From Bacteroidales bacterium UBA6207 (GTDB taxonomy: Bacteria; Bacteroidota; Bacteroidia; Bacteroidales; F082), in assembly GCA_002421995.1 (NCBI GenBank), contig DISP01000219.1:1-8993 (forward strand): a stretch of DNA of 8,993 bases, written 5' to 3'. Shown here in pieces: positions 1-6,906 of this stretch; within the stretch, counting starts at the first letter, position 1; every line of letters begins with the position of its first letter. The translations under genes were made by a program, and so were the position numbers. Under the pieces are notes generated by a model. That model worked only from the letters and a program-made list of their open reading frames with translations, was not told the DNA's origin and made no database searches.

Positions 1-948
1 GTCAACCTGAAACATGCCTGCATTCACATCGGAATAGATTTTCTGGATGTAGAGGTTATAGTCCTTTCCACCGAAGGTATAGGTAACTTCCTGTCCCTGA
101 CTCACGCGTGATATGTAGCGTTCGTCAATGCCGGCGCGCAGTTTGAAGCCATCGGGCATATCAATCTGGCCCAGGTGTTCGCCGGCATTGGCTGTCTGAC
201 CCACTTCGAAGTTGAACGAGGAGAGTTGCCCGTCGGCAGGCGCTTTCACATACAAATTGCCGAGGCTTTCCTTGAGCAGGCTCAGGTTTTCGACCATACG
301 ATCCATGCTTTGGTCAATTTGTTTGTTTCGGTGAATGGTCGAAAGCGAGTCGAGCGATTGCAGTTGAAGCGCAATTTCGAGTTGCTTGCGTCCATAACGG
401 TAGTCGCGCTCAGCCTGTTCAAAAGTTTCGTCCGAAATCAGGCTGTCGGCATAGAGCTGACACTGACGATCAAACTGCGTCTCAAGCTTTTCGATGTCCT
501 GCATCACGTTCACTGTTTCGCGTTGACGGGTGTATTTGTTTTGTTCAAGCGCAATCTTGGTGTTTTGTAAGTTATTGATAGCCTCAAAGATACGTGTTTC
601 CTGCTCCATATAGCTCAGCTCAAGGTTGGTGTTTACGAGCTTCATAATCTTATCACCTTTCCGAAGCATGGCACCATCTTCCACATACACCTCCTGCACA
701 TTGCCTCCCATAATCGCATCAATATAAATGGTGGTGCGGGGCAACACAATCCCGTCAATAGGAATAAATTCCTGAAATTTATCTTTCTTCACCACTGCGA
801 TACTCAGCTGGTTTTTCGAGACGTAATATTTGCTGCTTCGGTCGCGAAAAGCGAGCAGATAAACAACAAATACAACAAAAGCGGTTGTTGCGATGGACAT
901 GAGTATCTTTTGTGTGGTCCAGAATGGCTTTTCAATTTTGCGATCCAT
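1..948 (-). CDS. HlyD-family membrane fusion (periplasmic adaptor) protein, 3' end cut by window
   Basis: Translating the minus strand from the ATG at 948-946 gives 316 uninterrupted residues that run off the left edge. The layout is that of a HlyD/RND-type periplasmic adaptor, which links an inner-membrane pump to a TolC-like outer-membrane channel. There is a short cytoplasmic N-terminus and one membrane anchor at about residues 15-34. The first biotinyl-lipoyl half follows at about 60-108 (GGNVQEVYVEDGAMLRKGD). A long alpha-helical hairpin rich in Glu, Gln and Leu spans about 108-228. The second lipoyl half begins at LYVKAPADG (232-240), and the start of a beta-barrel domain follows from about 263. 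Family members are usually near 400 residues, so roughly the last 100 lie outside. No pump or channel gene is in view, so whether the partner is an ABC or RND pump cannot be seen; the anchored form and the linked sigma-54 regulator make an ABC (MacB/FtsX-like) exporter my guess. No Shine-Dalgarno sequence precedes the ATG; the upstream is A-rich, as is common in Bacteroidota. Confidence 0.9.
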   Translation of the reverse strand, partial: MDRKIEKPFWTTQKILMSIATTAFVVFVVYLLAFRDRSSKYYVSKNQLSIAVVKKDKFQEFIPIDGIVLPRTTIYIDAIMGGNVQEVYVEDGAMLRKGDKIMKLVNTNLELSYMEQETRIFEAINNLQNTKIALEQNKYTRQRETVNVMQDIEKLETQFDRQCQLYADSLISDETFEQAERDYRYGRKQLEIALQLQSLDSLSTIHRNKQIDQSMDRMVENLSLLKESLGNLYVKAPADGQLSSFNFEVGQTANAGEHLGQIDMPDGFKLRAGIDERYISRVSQGQEVTYTFGGKDYNLYIQKIYSDVNAGMFQVD

Positions 949-974
949 ACCGTTTTTTGGGTTTAACAGATTTT

Positions 975-990
975 AACCAAGATTGTGCCA
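975..990 (-). promoter_or_regulatory. Candidate sigma-54 (-24/-12) promoter for the HlyD-family gene
   Basis: Read on the minus strand from 990 to 975 the sequence is TGGCACAATCTTGGTT. It has a perfect -24 block (TGGCAC) and, at the correct distance, a -12 block TGGTT against the consensus TTGCW; the key G (977) is kept, while the second T and the C are changed. The predicted transcript start is near 964, leaving a 16-nt leader before the ATG at 948. A divergently encoded sigma-54 activator supports it. The imperfect -12 block is the main weakness. Confidence 0.45.
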
Positions 991-1071
991 TTAAACATAA
1001 GTGGTTGTTTTTAAATCGTATAAGAGAAACTCCCCGGTGGGTTGTAACTTTTGGTGTTCATTTTCGTCCAT

Positions 1072-1095
1072 AATTTGTACAGATGCGTACATATT
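1072..1095. promoter_or_regulatory. 24-bp imperfect palindrome, likely operator/enhancer for the adjacent regulator
   Basis: AATTTGTAC (1072-1080) and GTACATATT (1087-1095) are inverted copies matching at 8 of 9 positions around a 6-nt spacer (AGATGC). The core TGTAC-N6-GTACA is perfect. Its centre lies about 120 bp upstream of the predicted sigma-54 start of the HlyD gene, a normal distance for a Fis-type enhancer-binding protein. It also overlaps the putative housekeeping promoter of the regulator gene, so binding there could repress the regulator. The binding protein is inferred, not shown. Confidence 0.5.
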
Positions 1096-1106
1096 GTTTA
1101 CTTTTA
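1074..1106 (+). promoter_or_regulatory. Candidate Bacteroidota-type promoter of the response regulator operon
   Basis: TTTG (1074-1077) is followed after 21 nt by TACTTTTA (1099-1106). This resembles the Bacteroidota sigma-A consensus TTTG / TAnnTTTG, with the last base changed, about 37 nt before the ATG at 1143. An alternative pair is TTTG at 1050-1053 with TAATTTG at 1071-1077. The assignment rests on pattern match only. Confidence 0.35.
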
Positions 1107-1142
1107 TGCGTTGTTAGGGAAACAGACTAATTGTTTAGAAAT

Positions 1143-2522
1143 ATGGAAAAAACCAAGGCCAGGATTTTAATCGTTGACGATGATGCCGATGTGTTGCTTG
1201 CGGCGCGTCTTTTTTTGCGTCAGCATGTCGAAATTGTTCACACGGAAAAAAATCCTGCAAACATTCCGGATCTTTTGAAATCGGAGTCGTACGACCTGAT
1301 TTTACTTGATATGAATTTCTCACGCGATGCCACCAGCGGCACCGAGGGGTTTCACTGGATGAACAAAATCCTCGAAATAGACCCTGCCGCAGCCGTGATC
1401 CTCATTACCGGCTATGGCGATATTGAGCTGGCCGTTCAGGGCATCAAGGAGGGAGCAACAAACTTTCTGCTAAAGCCCTGGGAAAACAAAAAACTGTTAG
1501 CCACCATCAATGCCACCCTCGAAGTGCGCAAATCGCGTGTGGAGCTTGAGCAGCTCAAAGGCAAACAAAAGGTTATGATTGCCGATCAGGATGCGGCCTA
1601 CAGCAATATCATCGGCAGCTCACCTGCTATGATGAAGGTGATGAACACCGTGACGAAGGTGGCGCGCACCGATGCCAATGTGCTGATACTGGGCGAAAAC
1701 GGAACAGGAAAGGAAGTCATCGCAAGAGCCATACACCGCGCATCGCAAAGGGCCTCGGAGGTCTTCATCAGCGTTGACCTGGGTGCCATCACCGAAAGCC
1801 TTTTTGAGAGTGAGCTTTTTGGTTACAAAAAAGGGGCATTCACCGATGCCAAAGAAGACCGTGCCGGACGGTTTGAGGCGGCTACCAAAGGCTCCATCTT
1901 TCTGGACGAAATAGGAAATCTCTCGCAAAACCTGCAATCAAAGCTGCTCACAGTATTGCAAAGCCGCAAGGTGGTCAGGCTCGGCAGCAACAAAGAAACA
2001 CCCATTGATGTGCGCCTGATCTGTGCCACCAATATGCCGCTTTACCAGATGGTTGGCGAAGGAAAGTTCAGACAGGATTTGCTTTATCGCATCAACACCG
2101 TGGAAATCAAACTACCTGCCCTGCGCGAACGCACCGAGGACATCGAGCCGCTGGTTGAGCATTTTCTTGAACAATACTGCCATAAATACAAACTACCGAA
2201 AAAACGCCTTAATGCCAGCACACTTAAACGCCTGATGATGCATCACTGGCCCGGCAATATCCGCGAACTGCAACATGCGGTTGAAAGAGCCGTGATCATG
2301 AGCGAAGGCAATGTGCTCGAACCACATGATTTCTTCCTCGGCGATACCGGCGAAATCGTTGAAAGCGAAGTGCTTCCTACCAATATGAATCTGGAAGAAA
2401 CCGAAAAAATGCTTATCCGTAAGGTGGTTGACAAATATGGCGGCAACATCAGCCGCGCGGCCAAGGAACTGGGTCTCACAAGGGCTTCGCTGTACAGAAG
2501 AATGGAAAAATATGATCTTTAA
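1143..2522 (+). CDS. Sigma-54-dependent response regulator (REC-AAA+-Fis HTH)
   Basis: This is a 459-residue NtrC-family enhancer-binding protein that, when phosphorylated, uses ATP hydrolysis to open sigma-54 RNA polymerase complexes. The receiver domain (about 6-122) has the acidic pair D12/D13, phospho-acceptor D56 (LLDMNF), T89 and K111 (LLKPW). A helical linker follows. The AAA+ domain (about 155-385) has Walker A GENGTGKE (184-191), the sigma-54 contact loop GAFTDA (231-236), Walker B with D255-E256, sensor N297, arginine-finger candidates R310 and R316, and WPGNIREL (369-376). A Fis-type helix-turn-helix closes the protein (about 435-454). The contact loop reads GAFTDA instead of the classic GAFTGA. 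I chose the ATG at 1143 over an in-frame TTG at 1131, because the usual REC start spacing is kept and the TTG adds only four residues. The kinase gene overlaps its end by 11 nt, so the two are very likely a cognate pair. Likely targets include the divergent efflux gene. Confidence 0.95.
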   Translation: MEKTKARILIVDDDADVLLAARLFLRQHVEIVHTEKNPANIPDLLKSESYDLILLDMNFSRDATSGTEGFHWMNKILEIDPAAAVILITGYGDIELAVQGIKEGATNFLLKPWENKKLLATINATLEVRKSRVELEQLKGKQKVMIADQDAAYSNIIGSSPAMMKVMNTVTKVARTDANVLILGENGTGKEVIARAIHRASQRASEVFISVDLGAITESLFESELFGYKKGAFTDAKEDRAGRFEAATKGSIFLDEIGNLSQNLQSKLLTVLQSRKVVRLGSNKETPIDVRLICATNMPLYQMVGEGKFRQDLLYRINTVEIKLPALRERTEDIEPLVEHFLEQYCHKYKLPKKRLNASTLKRLMMHHWPGNIRELQHAVERAVIMSEGNVLEPHDFFLGDTGEIVESEVLPTNMNLEETEKMLIRKVVDKYGGNISRAAKELGLTRASLYRRMEKYDL

Positions 2523-3867
2523 GCGTTTCAGGTTTCAAATCATCCTGCGGGTGTTGTTGCTCACTGCAACCATCTTACTCATGTCGCGCCTGATCAGCAA
2601 TCAGCAGTTTCTGGTGAGCATGATCCTGCTTGCTTTGCTGGCATTGCTGCAGACCATCTCGCTTGTCATCTATACCGAACGCACCAACCGCAAACTCTCC
2701 AAGTTTTTCGAGAGCATCCGCCATGCCGATTTTTCTTCCTCTTTTACCGATCACAACCTCGGCAAAAGCTTTGAAGGTCTCAGCAATGAGTTCAACCAAA
2801 TCATTCAGGAATTCAAAAAGAACAGGGCCGAAAAGGAAGAACATTTTAATTATCTGCTCACTGTGGTGCAGCATGTGAGCATCGGCATCATCGTGTTCAG
2901 GCGCGACGGAAAGGTGGATGTTTTCAATAATGCAATCCGTAAGATATTAAGAGTAAACCATTTACGTCAGATTTCGGAATTGTCTGCCGTGAAGGACGAT
3001 TTTCCGGATTTGTTGATGAAACTCAATGCCGGCGACAAGACGCTTGTGAAACTTATTCTCGAAGACGAACTCATACAGCTTTCTATCAATGCCACCGAGT
3101 TCAAGATGCGAGGCGAAGCGTATGTGCTTGTTTCGCTGCAAAATATCCATCCCGAACTCGAAGAAAAAGAAATCGAGAGCTGGCAACGCCTCATCAGGGT
3201 GCTGACACACGAAATCATGAACTCCATCACACCCATCTCCTCGCTGGCGGCCACCATACAGGAAATGCTCGTAAACCCCGAAACCAACCAGATTGAGCTT
3301 AGCCGACTGGATGCCGACGACATCGAAAGCATCCATAGTGCCATGAGTACCATCGAAAGCCGAAGCCGCGGCCTGCTCAACTTTGTTGAGATATACCGCA
3401 ACCTCACCCGCATCCCGAAACCCAACTTCCGGCATTTCAGGGTGAAAGAGATGTTCGATCGGGCGCATGAGTTGCTCAAACCCAAATTTGATCAACTCAA
3501 TATCGAATGCAGCTGCAAGGTGTTTCCTGATGAGCTGATGATAGTAGCCGACCCCGACCTTGTGGATCAGGTGGTGATCAACCTGATTCTCAACGCCATT
3601 GATGCTGTGAAAGGTCAGCCCCAACCACGCATTTCTATTGTGGCATCGGTGAACCTCAACAACCGCATCACCATTGACTTTGCCGACAACGGCCATGGCA
3701 TCACGCCCGACCTGATGGACAAAATCTTTATGCCATTTTTCACAAGCAAAAAGGAAGGTTCGGGCATCGGATTGAGTCTTTCGCGCCAGATCATGCAGAT
3801 GCATAAGGGAGCTATCTCCTTCAAATCAAAGCCCGAAGAGGGGACAGTGTTTACGCTTACTTTCTGA
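2512..3867 (+). CDS. Membrane histidine kinase, NtrB/NtrY-like, partner of the upstream regulator
   Basis: This 451-residue kinase should phosphorylate the response regulator encoded just upstream. Two hydrophobic helices (about 9-27 and 33-53) are joined by only a few residues, so there is no periplasmic sensor domain. A coiled linker follows, then a PAS-like segment (about 112-212, FNNAIRKILRV). The H-box RLIRVLTHEIMNSITPI puts the phospho-accepting histidine at H233. The HATPase_c domain has the N-box around N357-N361 (NLILN), G1 motif DNGHGI (392-397), F-box MPFFTSKK and G2 GSGIGLSL (416-423), so all catalytic motifs are present. The open frame extends upstream to 2428, but the ATG at 2512 is preferred: the upstream stretch lies wholly inside the regulator and carries no domain, and the protein from 2512 begins with a normal short basic N-terminus before the first helix. 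The 11-nt overlap (stop of the regulator at 2520-2522) suggests coupled translation. No clear terminator follows the stop. Confidence 0.93.
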   Translation: MIFKRFRFQIILRVLLLTATILLMSRLISNQQFLVSMILLALLALLQTISLVIYTERTNRKLSKFFESIRHADFSSSFTDHNLGKSFEGLSNEFNQIIQEFKKNRAEKEEHFNYLLTVVQHVSIGIIVFRRDGKVDVFNNAIRKILRVNHLRQISELSAVKDDFPDLLMKLNAGDKTLVKLILEDELIQLSINATEFKMRGEAYVLVSLQNIHPELEEKEIESWQRLIRVLTHEIMNSITPISSLAATIQEMLVNPETNQIELSRLDADDIESIHSAMSTIESRSRGLLNFVEIYRNLTRIPKPNFRHFRVKEMFDRAHELLKPKFDQLNIECSCKVFPDELMIVADPDLVDQVVINLILNAIDAVKGQPQPRISIVASVNLNNRITIDFADNGHGITPDLMDKIFMPFFTSKKEGSGIGLSLSRQIMQMHKGAISFKSKPEEGTVFTLTF

Positions 3868-4131
3868 TGCAGGCTTCGGCCATTCGTAGCTCAATCGAAA
3901 AACTTCGCTGCAGACCCGCAACCACTTTTTGATTGCGACAAGTCCGCTGCTATTGCAGTGCCAAAACAACTTTTTGAAGAAAATTGTCGTGTAGTGGTAA
4001 GTTATCACCTACGATTGTCTCAACATTTTCGTCCTGACATAGGATTTTCAGCCCTGCCTTTGCCATCTTCATTTTATACTACTGACTACACCAAAAACCA
4101 TTTGATCAGCCGGGATTTTTACCGGCTAAAA

Positions 4132-4177
4132 GTGCAGCCTGTTGCGGGTGGCTCATTACTGTGCAGTGAGGCTGCGC
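4132..4177. repeat. Long-range inverted repeat (9-bp stem), possible structured RNA element
   Basis: GTGCAGCCT (4132-4140) pairs with AGGCTGCGC (4169-4177): seven perfect central pairs, one G-T wobble and one more pair. The 28-nt interior contains a second small dyad (ACTG-TG-CAGT, 4158-4167). It lies just downstream of the AGCCGG/CCGGCT hairpin (4108-4127). It could be part of an untranslated RNA or of the 3' end of the kinase transcript; the sequence does not decide this. Confidence 0.3.
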
Positions 4178-4240
4178 GAACTACTTCAAGCCTGGTGAAA
4201 AATGCGGCACCCAAAGCGGTGTATCGCATGTTAAAATTGC

Positions 4241-4248
4241 TACTTTTG
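4241..4248 (+). promoter_or_regulatory. Exact -7 box (TACTTTTG), upstream promoter candidate
   Basis: TACTTTTG matches the Bacteroidota -7 consensus TAnnTTTG at every fixed position. No TTTG lies at the expected -33 spacing, so the match is only half of a promoter. If used, it would give a leader of roughly 85 nt before the ATG at 4341. Confidence 0.3.
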
Positions 4249-4280
4249 TAAGTAAATCTGCGCATCAGGCGCTTTTATAT

Positions 4281-4311
4281 TTTGGGATTTGTGAAAGAGA
4301 CCTTACTTTTA
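4281..4311 (+). promoter_or_regulatory. Candidate promoter of the secretion module
   Basis: TTTG at 4281-4284, a 19-nt spacer and TACTTTTA at 4304-4311 fit the Bacteroidota sigma-A pattern TTTG-N19-21-TAnnTTTG, with only the final G changed. A start near 4318 would leave a leader of about 23 nt. This is the best-spaced promoter-like pair in the window and sits directly ahead of a gene that begins an apparent operon. Confidence 0.5.
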
Positions 4312-4340
4312 CGCATTATTTATCAATTGAGAGCCGGGAT

Positions 4341-5903
4341 ATGAAATATTTATACAGTCCATGGGCGGTGGCTTTTGCAATGTTGTTGGTGTTCCTATCA
4401 CCGATATATGCTGCTACAGACATGGAAATGAATGCATTGGCAAGTAGTCCGTCCGCAGCTGCTGATGGATTTCTGGGTCCGGATGTGCAGATATGTCGTG
4501 GCGACACTTTGCGGATCGAAGCACCATTAGGCATCAGCTATCTTTGGAGCACAGGGCAAACCACGCGATTCATCACAGTGACTCCGCTGGTAAGCACCGA
4601 ATATTGGGTGAGGATGATCAACCTGCAGGGAACCGAGCAGCGTGATACCTTGATGGTGACCGTAAGGCCAAAACCTGCTGTGGTTATCAACCCCGCTTTT
4701 ACTGAGTTGTTGCCCGGCGAGTCAGTGTTGCTCACCGCTGCCGGAGCCAACAGCTATGTTTGGAACGATGGAAGCACCGGACATCAGTTTTTTGCAGGGC
4801 CATACCTCCCGCAAAACACTTACACCGTCACCGGCAGTTCGGTCTATGGCTGCACAGCTACGGCACAAGCCATTGTCAATGTGAAATATACCACCGATCC
4901 TTCTTTCACTTCGACGAAAACATGCATCGGCGACTCTACTTTTTTTGAAGCAAAAATTGTTACCAACGACACCATCCAAAGCATTGCATGGGACCTCGAC
5001 GGCGATCTGATGTTTGACGATGCCACAGGCAACCTTGCCGCACACCTTTTTGAAAGTCCCGGTGAGTGGCTGGTTGGAATAAAGGTCATCACCAAATACC
5101 AGTCCCTGCCACATACCATTTACCTGCCTGTGCTCGTAGGCGACATCCCTGAGTTGCAAATTACCTATACCAACCCCTGCATTGCTGCCAACACTACTTT
5201 TTCGGGCAATGCCATGCTTTCGTTCGGCTCTGTTGAAAGCTGGAAATGGAATTTTGGCAACGGGCAACAATCAACACAGCAAAATCCTGTTGTAAGCTTT
5301 GACGATAGCGGACAATACACCGTCTCGCTCGAGACAACCACCACGGCAGGCTGCAATGCCTTGTTGGCAAAATCGGTAAACGTTTTGCCCCGCCCTTCGC
5401 TCACTATAAGTTTTGCCGATGGATCGCCCATTGAACAATTGCCACTCACAATGTTTAAAAACGATACGATCAGTCTGAAGGCCAATGGGATATTCGACAG
5501 CGTGATCTGGAATCAGACAATTAAAAAAACTTTGTTCGATGTGGTGAGACCAGGCAATTACAGGGCTGTTTCATACCGCAACGGATGCAGCAGCCACACA
5601 GTGACAGTGGGTGTGGTGCTGAGTGAATTTCCTTATGACCCGGCACTAAAAATACCAAACATCCTCACACCAAACGGCGACGGATATAACGACACCTGGG
5701 AAATTCCGATGCTCAACAGCCTGCGGCCGGCGAAAGTCAGTATCTATTCGCGTGCCGGACTACCGGTGTTGCAAACCACTGATTATCAAAACGACTGGAA
5801 AGGGCAATACAACAACAACCCACTTCCCGAAGGCTCATACTTCTATATCGTTGAAGGTGCAGATGGCGAAATCTTTAAAGGAACCATAACACTGTTGAGA
5901 TGA
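4341..5903 (+). CDS. Secreted Ig/PKD-domain protein with T9SS type B (CHU_C) sorting domain
   Basis: This 520-residue predicted surface or secreted protein is a type IX secretion substrate. A signal peptide spans about 1-24, with the hydrophobic core AVAFAMLLVFL and likely cleavage after PIYA. Two Ig-like segments follow (about 48-110 and 111-181), the first with YLWSTGQTT and the second with YVWNDGSTG. Two PKD-like domains come next (about 182-267 with WDLDGD at 217-222; 268-350 with WKWNFGNG at 301-308), then a less clear beta domain (about 351-428). The C-terminal 83 residues (438-520) are a CHU_C / gliding-motility-type sorting domain: NILTPNGDGYND (440-451), VSIYSRAG and LPEGSYFYIV are its hallmarks, and it ends in a short hydrophobic-basic tail. 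Such domains direct export across the outer membrane by the T9SS, often without removal in the type A manner. The Ig/PKD modules suggest a structural or adhesive role; no enzyme domain is visible. The stop overlaps the next start (ATGA), arguing for one transcript with the PorP/SprF gene. Confidence 0.92.
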   Translation: MKYLYSPWAVAFAMLLVFLSPIYAATDMEMNALASSPSAAADGFLGPDVQICRGDTLRIEAPLGISYLWSTGQTTRFITVTPLVSTEYWVRMINLQGTEQRDTLMVTVRPKPAVVINPAFTELLPGESVLLTAAGANSYVWNDGSTGHQFFAGPYLPQNTYTVTGSSVYGCTATAQAIVNVKYTTDPSFTSTKTCIGDSTFFEAKIVTNDTIQSIAWDLDGDLMFDDATGNLAAHLFESPGEWLVGIKVITKYQSLPHTIYLPVLVGDIPELQITYTNPCIAANTTFSGNAMLSFGSVESWKWNFGNGQQSTQQNPVVSFDDSGQYTVSLETTTTAGCNALLAKSVNVLPRPSLTISFADGSPIEQLPLTMFKNDTISLKANGIFDSVIWNQTIKKTLFDVVRPGNYRAVSYRNGCSSHTVTVGVVLSEFPYDPALKIPNILTPNGDGYNDTWEIPMLNSLRPAKVSIYSRAGLPVLQTTDYQNDWKGQYNNNPLPEGSYFYIVEGADGEIFKGTITLLR

Positions 5904-6904
5904 TGAGACAAATACAACTTTTTGTACTGGGCATCATAAGCTTTCTGATCACCGGACAGGCTTTGGGACAACAGTTTCCGTTGACCGACCACTATCTTTT
6001 CAATCCTTATGCGCTCAGCCCGGCCTCGGCCGGAAGCCGCGAAAAAGGCGCTTTCTTCTTCAACTATCGCAAGGACTGGATTAATTTTGGCAACAGCCCC
6101 GAGACCTTTAGGTTCAACACCCATTTTCACATCGGTAACAATATGTATCTTGGTGCCGAAGCATTTATGGACGAGGTAGATATCTTTGAAAGATTCAAAG
6201 GTTCAATGAGTTATACCTACCGGCTGCAGATGGCCGAAGCGCAATACCTGCATTTTGGCATCTGGGGAAGCGTGTATCAAAACATCATCCGTGTGGATGA
6301 AATCTATGGCAACCCCGACGATCCGCTGATCCGTAACCTCGACCAGCTCACCAAGATGACCTACAATGCAGGCTTTAGCCTCATTTATTACAACAATGCT
6401 TTTGAAGTGGGTATCGGAATGCCTACGCTGTTACGCACCAAAGATGCCTACCTCGATATAAGTCAGGGCAATTTTGCCTTTGAACAGGAATTCCAGTTCC
6501 ATATTGGCAACACCTTTGACCTGAGTCCGGGATTGCAGTTGATGCCCGTGGTGGTGGTCAGGAAAACCTCCAATCAGCCAACGATTATTGATGCCTCTGC
6601 TTCATTCATCTTTGGTGAAAAATTCTGGCTCAGCGGCTTGTATCGCAACAGCAAGGTAATAGCACTTGGACTTGGCGGAGAGCTGTTCAACAGCATGAAC
6701 CTGAATTACAGCTACGAGCTCGGTCTTGGCGGTATCCATTACGATGGTGGCGGCACACACGAAATCACGCTGGGCTTCAGATTTGGCCAAAATGATAAGG
6801 ATGATGTGAAAGAGTACAAGCAAAAAAATAAGAAACAAAAGAACAAACGCTATATGTTGCACGACTATCAGCAGATGTACGAACAAAAATACAGGAGGGA
6901 TTAA
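5900..6904 (+). CDS. PorP/SprF-family type IX secretion outer-membrane protein with basic C-terminal tail
   Basis: This 334-residue protein has a signal peptide (about 1-23, core LFVLGIISFLITG, cleavage near ALG-QQ). The mature N-terminus has the family pattern QFPLTDHYLFNPYALSPASAGS (interrupted copies of DQYMFNPLAxNPAYAGS are typical of PorP/SprF). Alternating beta-strands follow and end in HEITLGFRF (287-295). PorP/SprF proteins are outer-membrane beta-barrels tied to the T9SS; SprF-type members are needed for export or surface placement of a neighbouring SprB-like adhesin. The first ATG overlaps the preceding stop by 4 nt; a second ATG at 5903 is equally possible and changes one residue. 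Unusually, 39 residues continue past the last strand (296-334), rich in Lys, Gln, Asn and Asp, with DKDDVKEYK then KNKKQKNKR. This tail should lie in the periplasm. It is not a copy of the usual family end as I know it. Genes on both sides encode likely cargo, which fits a dedicated export partner role. Confidence 0.9.
   Translation: MMRQIQLFVLGIISFLITGQALGQQFPLTDHYLFNPYALSPASAGSREKGAFFFNYRKDWINFGNSPETFRFNTHFHIGNNMYLGAEAFMDEVDIFERFKGSMSYTYRLQMAEAQYLHFGIWGSVYQNIIRVDEIYGNPDDPLIRNLDQLTKMTYNAGFSLIYYNNAFEVGIGMPTLLRTKDAYLDISQGNFAFEQEFQFHIGNTFDLSPGLQLMPVVVVRKTSNQPTIIDASASFIFGEKFWLSGLYRNSKVIALGLGGELFNSMNLNYSYELGLGGIHYDGGGTHEITLGFRFGQNDKDDVKEYKQKNKKQKNKRYMLHDYQQMYEQKYRRD
6893..6898 (+). promoter_or_regulatory. 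Strong Shine-Dalgarno sequence of the adhesin gene
   Basis: AGGAGG lies 8 nt before the ATG at 6907, inside the last codons of the PorP/SprF gene (Tyr-Arg-Arg-Asp-stop). Most Bacteroidota genes lack such a motif, and no other gene start in this window has one. It decides the start of the adhesin. Confidence 0.75.
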
Positions 6905-6906
6905 GC

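Larger units (their letters stand above)
3868..4340. other. Non-coding intergenic region with small hairpins and promoter-like boxes
   Basis: These 473 bp separate the kinase from the secretion module and hold no convincing gene. An open frame at 3958-4251 (GTG start, 97 codons) has no domain-like pattern and overlaps promoter-like boxes. I see a bulged hairpin at 3991-4012, a 6-bp stem with 8-nt loop at 4108-4127 (AGCCGG/CCGGCT), and a 9-bp stem with one wobble at 4132-4140/4169-4177 enclosing about 28 nt. None is followed by a T-run, so I do not call a rho-independent terminator. The right end carries the promoter elements listed separately. Confidence 0.6.

Noticed and set aside
175..570. 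131-codon plus-strand frame at the left end
   Set aside because: It is antisense to the HlyD-family gene, whose minus-strand translation gives clear family motifs.
1131..1142. TTG start for the response regulator
   Set aside because: It adds only four residues before a normal ATG-started receiver domain.
2428..2511. Longer start for the histidine kinase
   Set aside because: The extra 28 residues overlap the helix-turn-helix of the regulator in another frame and resemble no kinase N-terminus.
2962..3804. 280-codon minus-strand open frame opposite the kinase
   Set aside because: It lies wholly antisense to the catalytic core of the kinase, whose motifs are intact; the reverse product is rich in His and Phe with no recognisable fold.
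4108..4127. AGCCGG/CCGGCT hairpin as a rho-independent terminator
   Set aside because: The stem is short and no T-run follows on either strand.
4226..4241. Sigma-54 promoter ahead of the secretion module, suggested by TTGCT at 4237-4241
   Set aside because: No GG element lies at the required -24 spacing.
3958..4251. 97-codon open frame between kinase and secretion module
   Set aside because: It starts with GTG, shows no domain, signal peptide or compositional pattern, and runs over promoter-like boxes. Probably chance.
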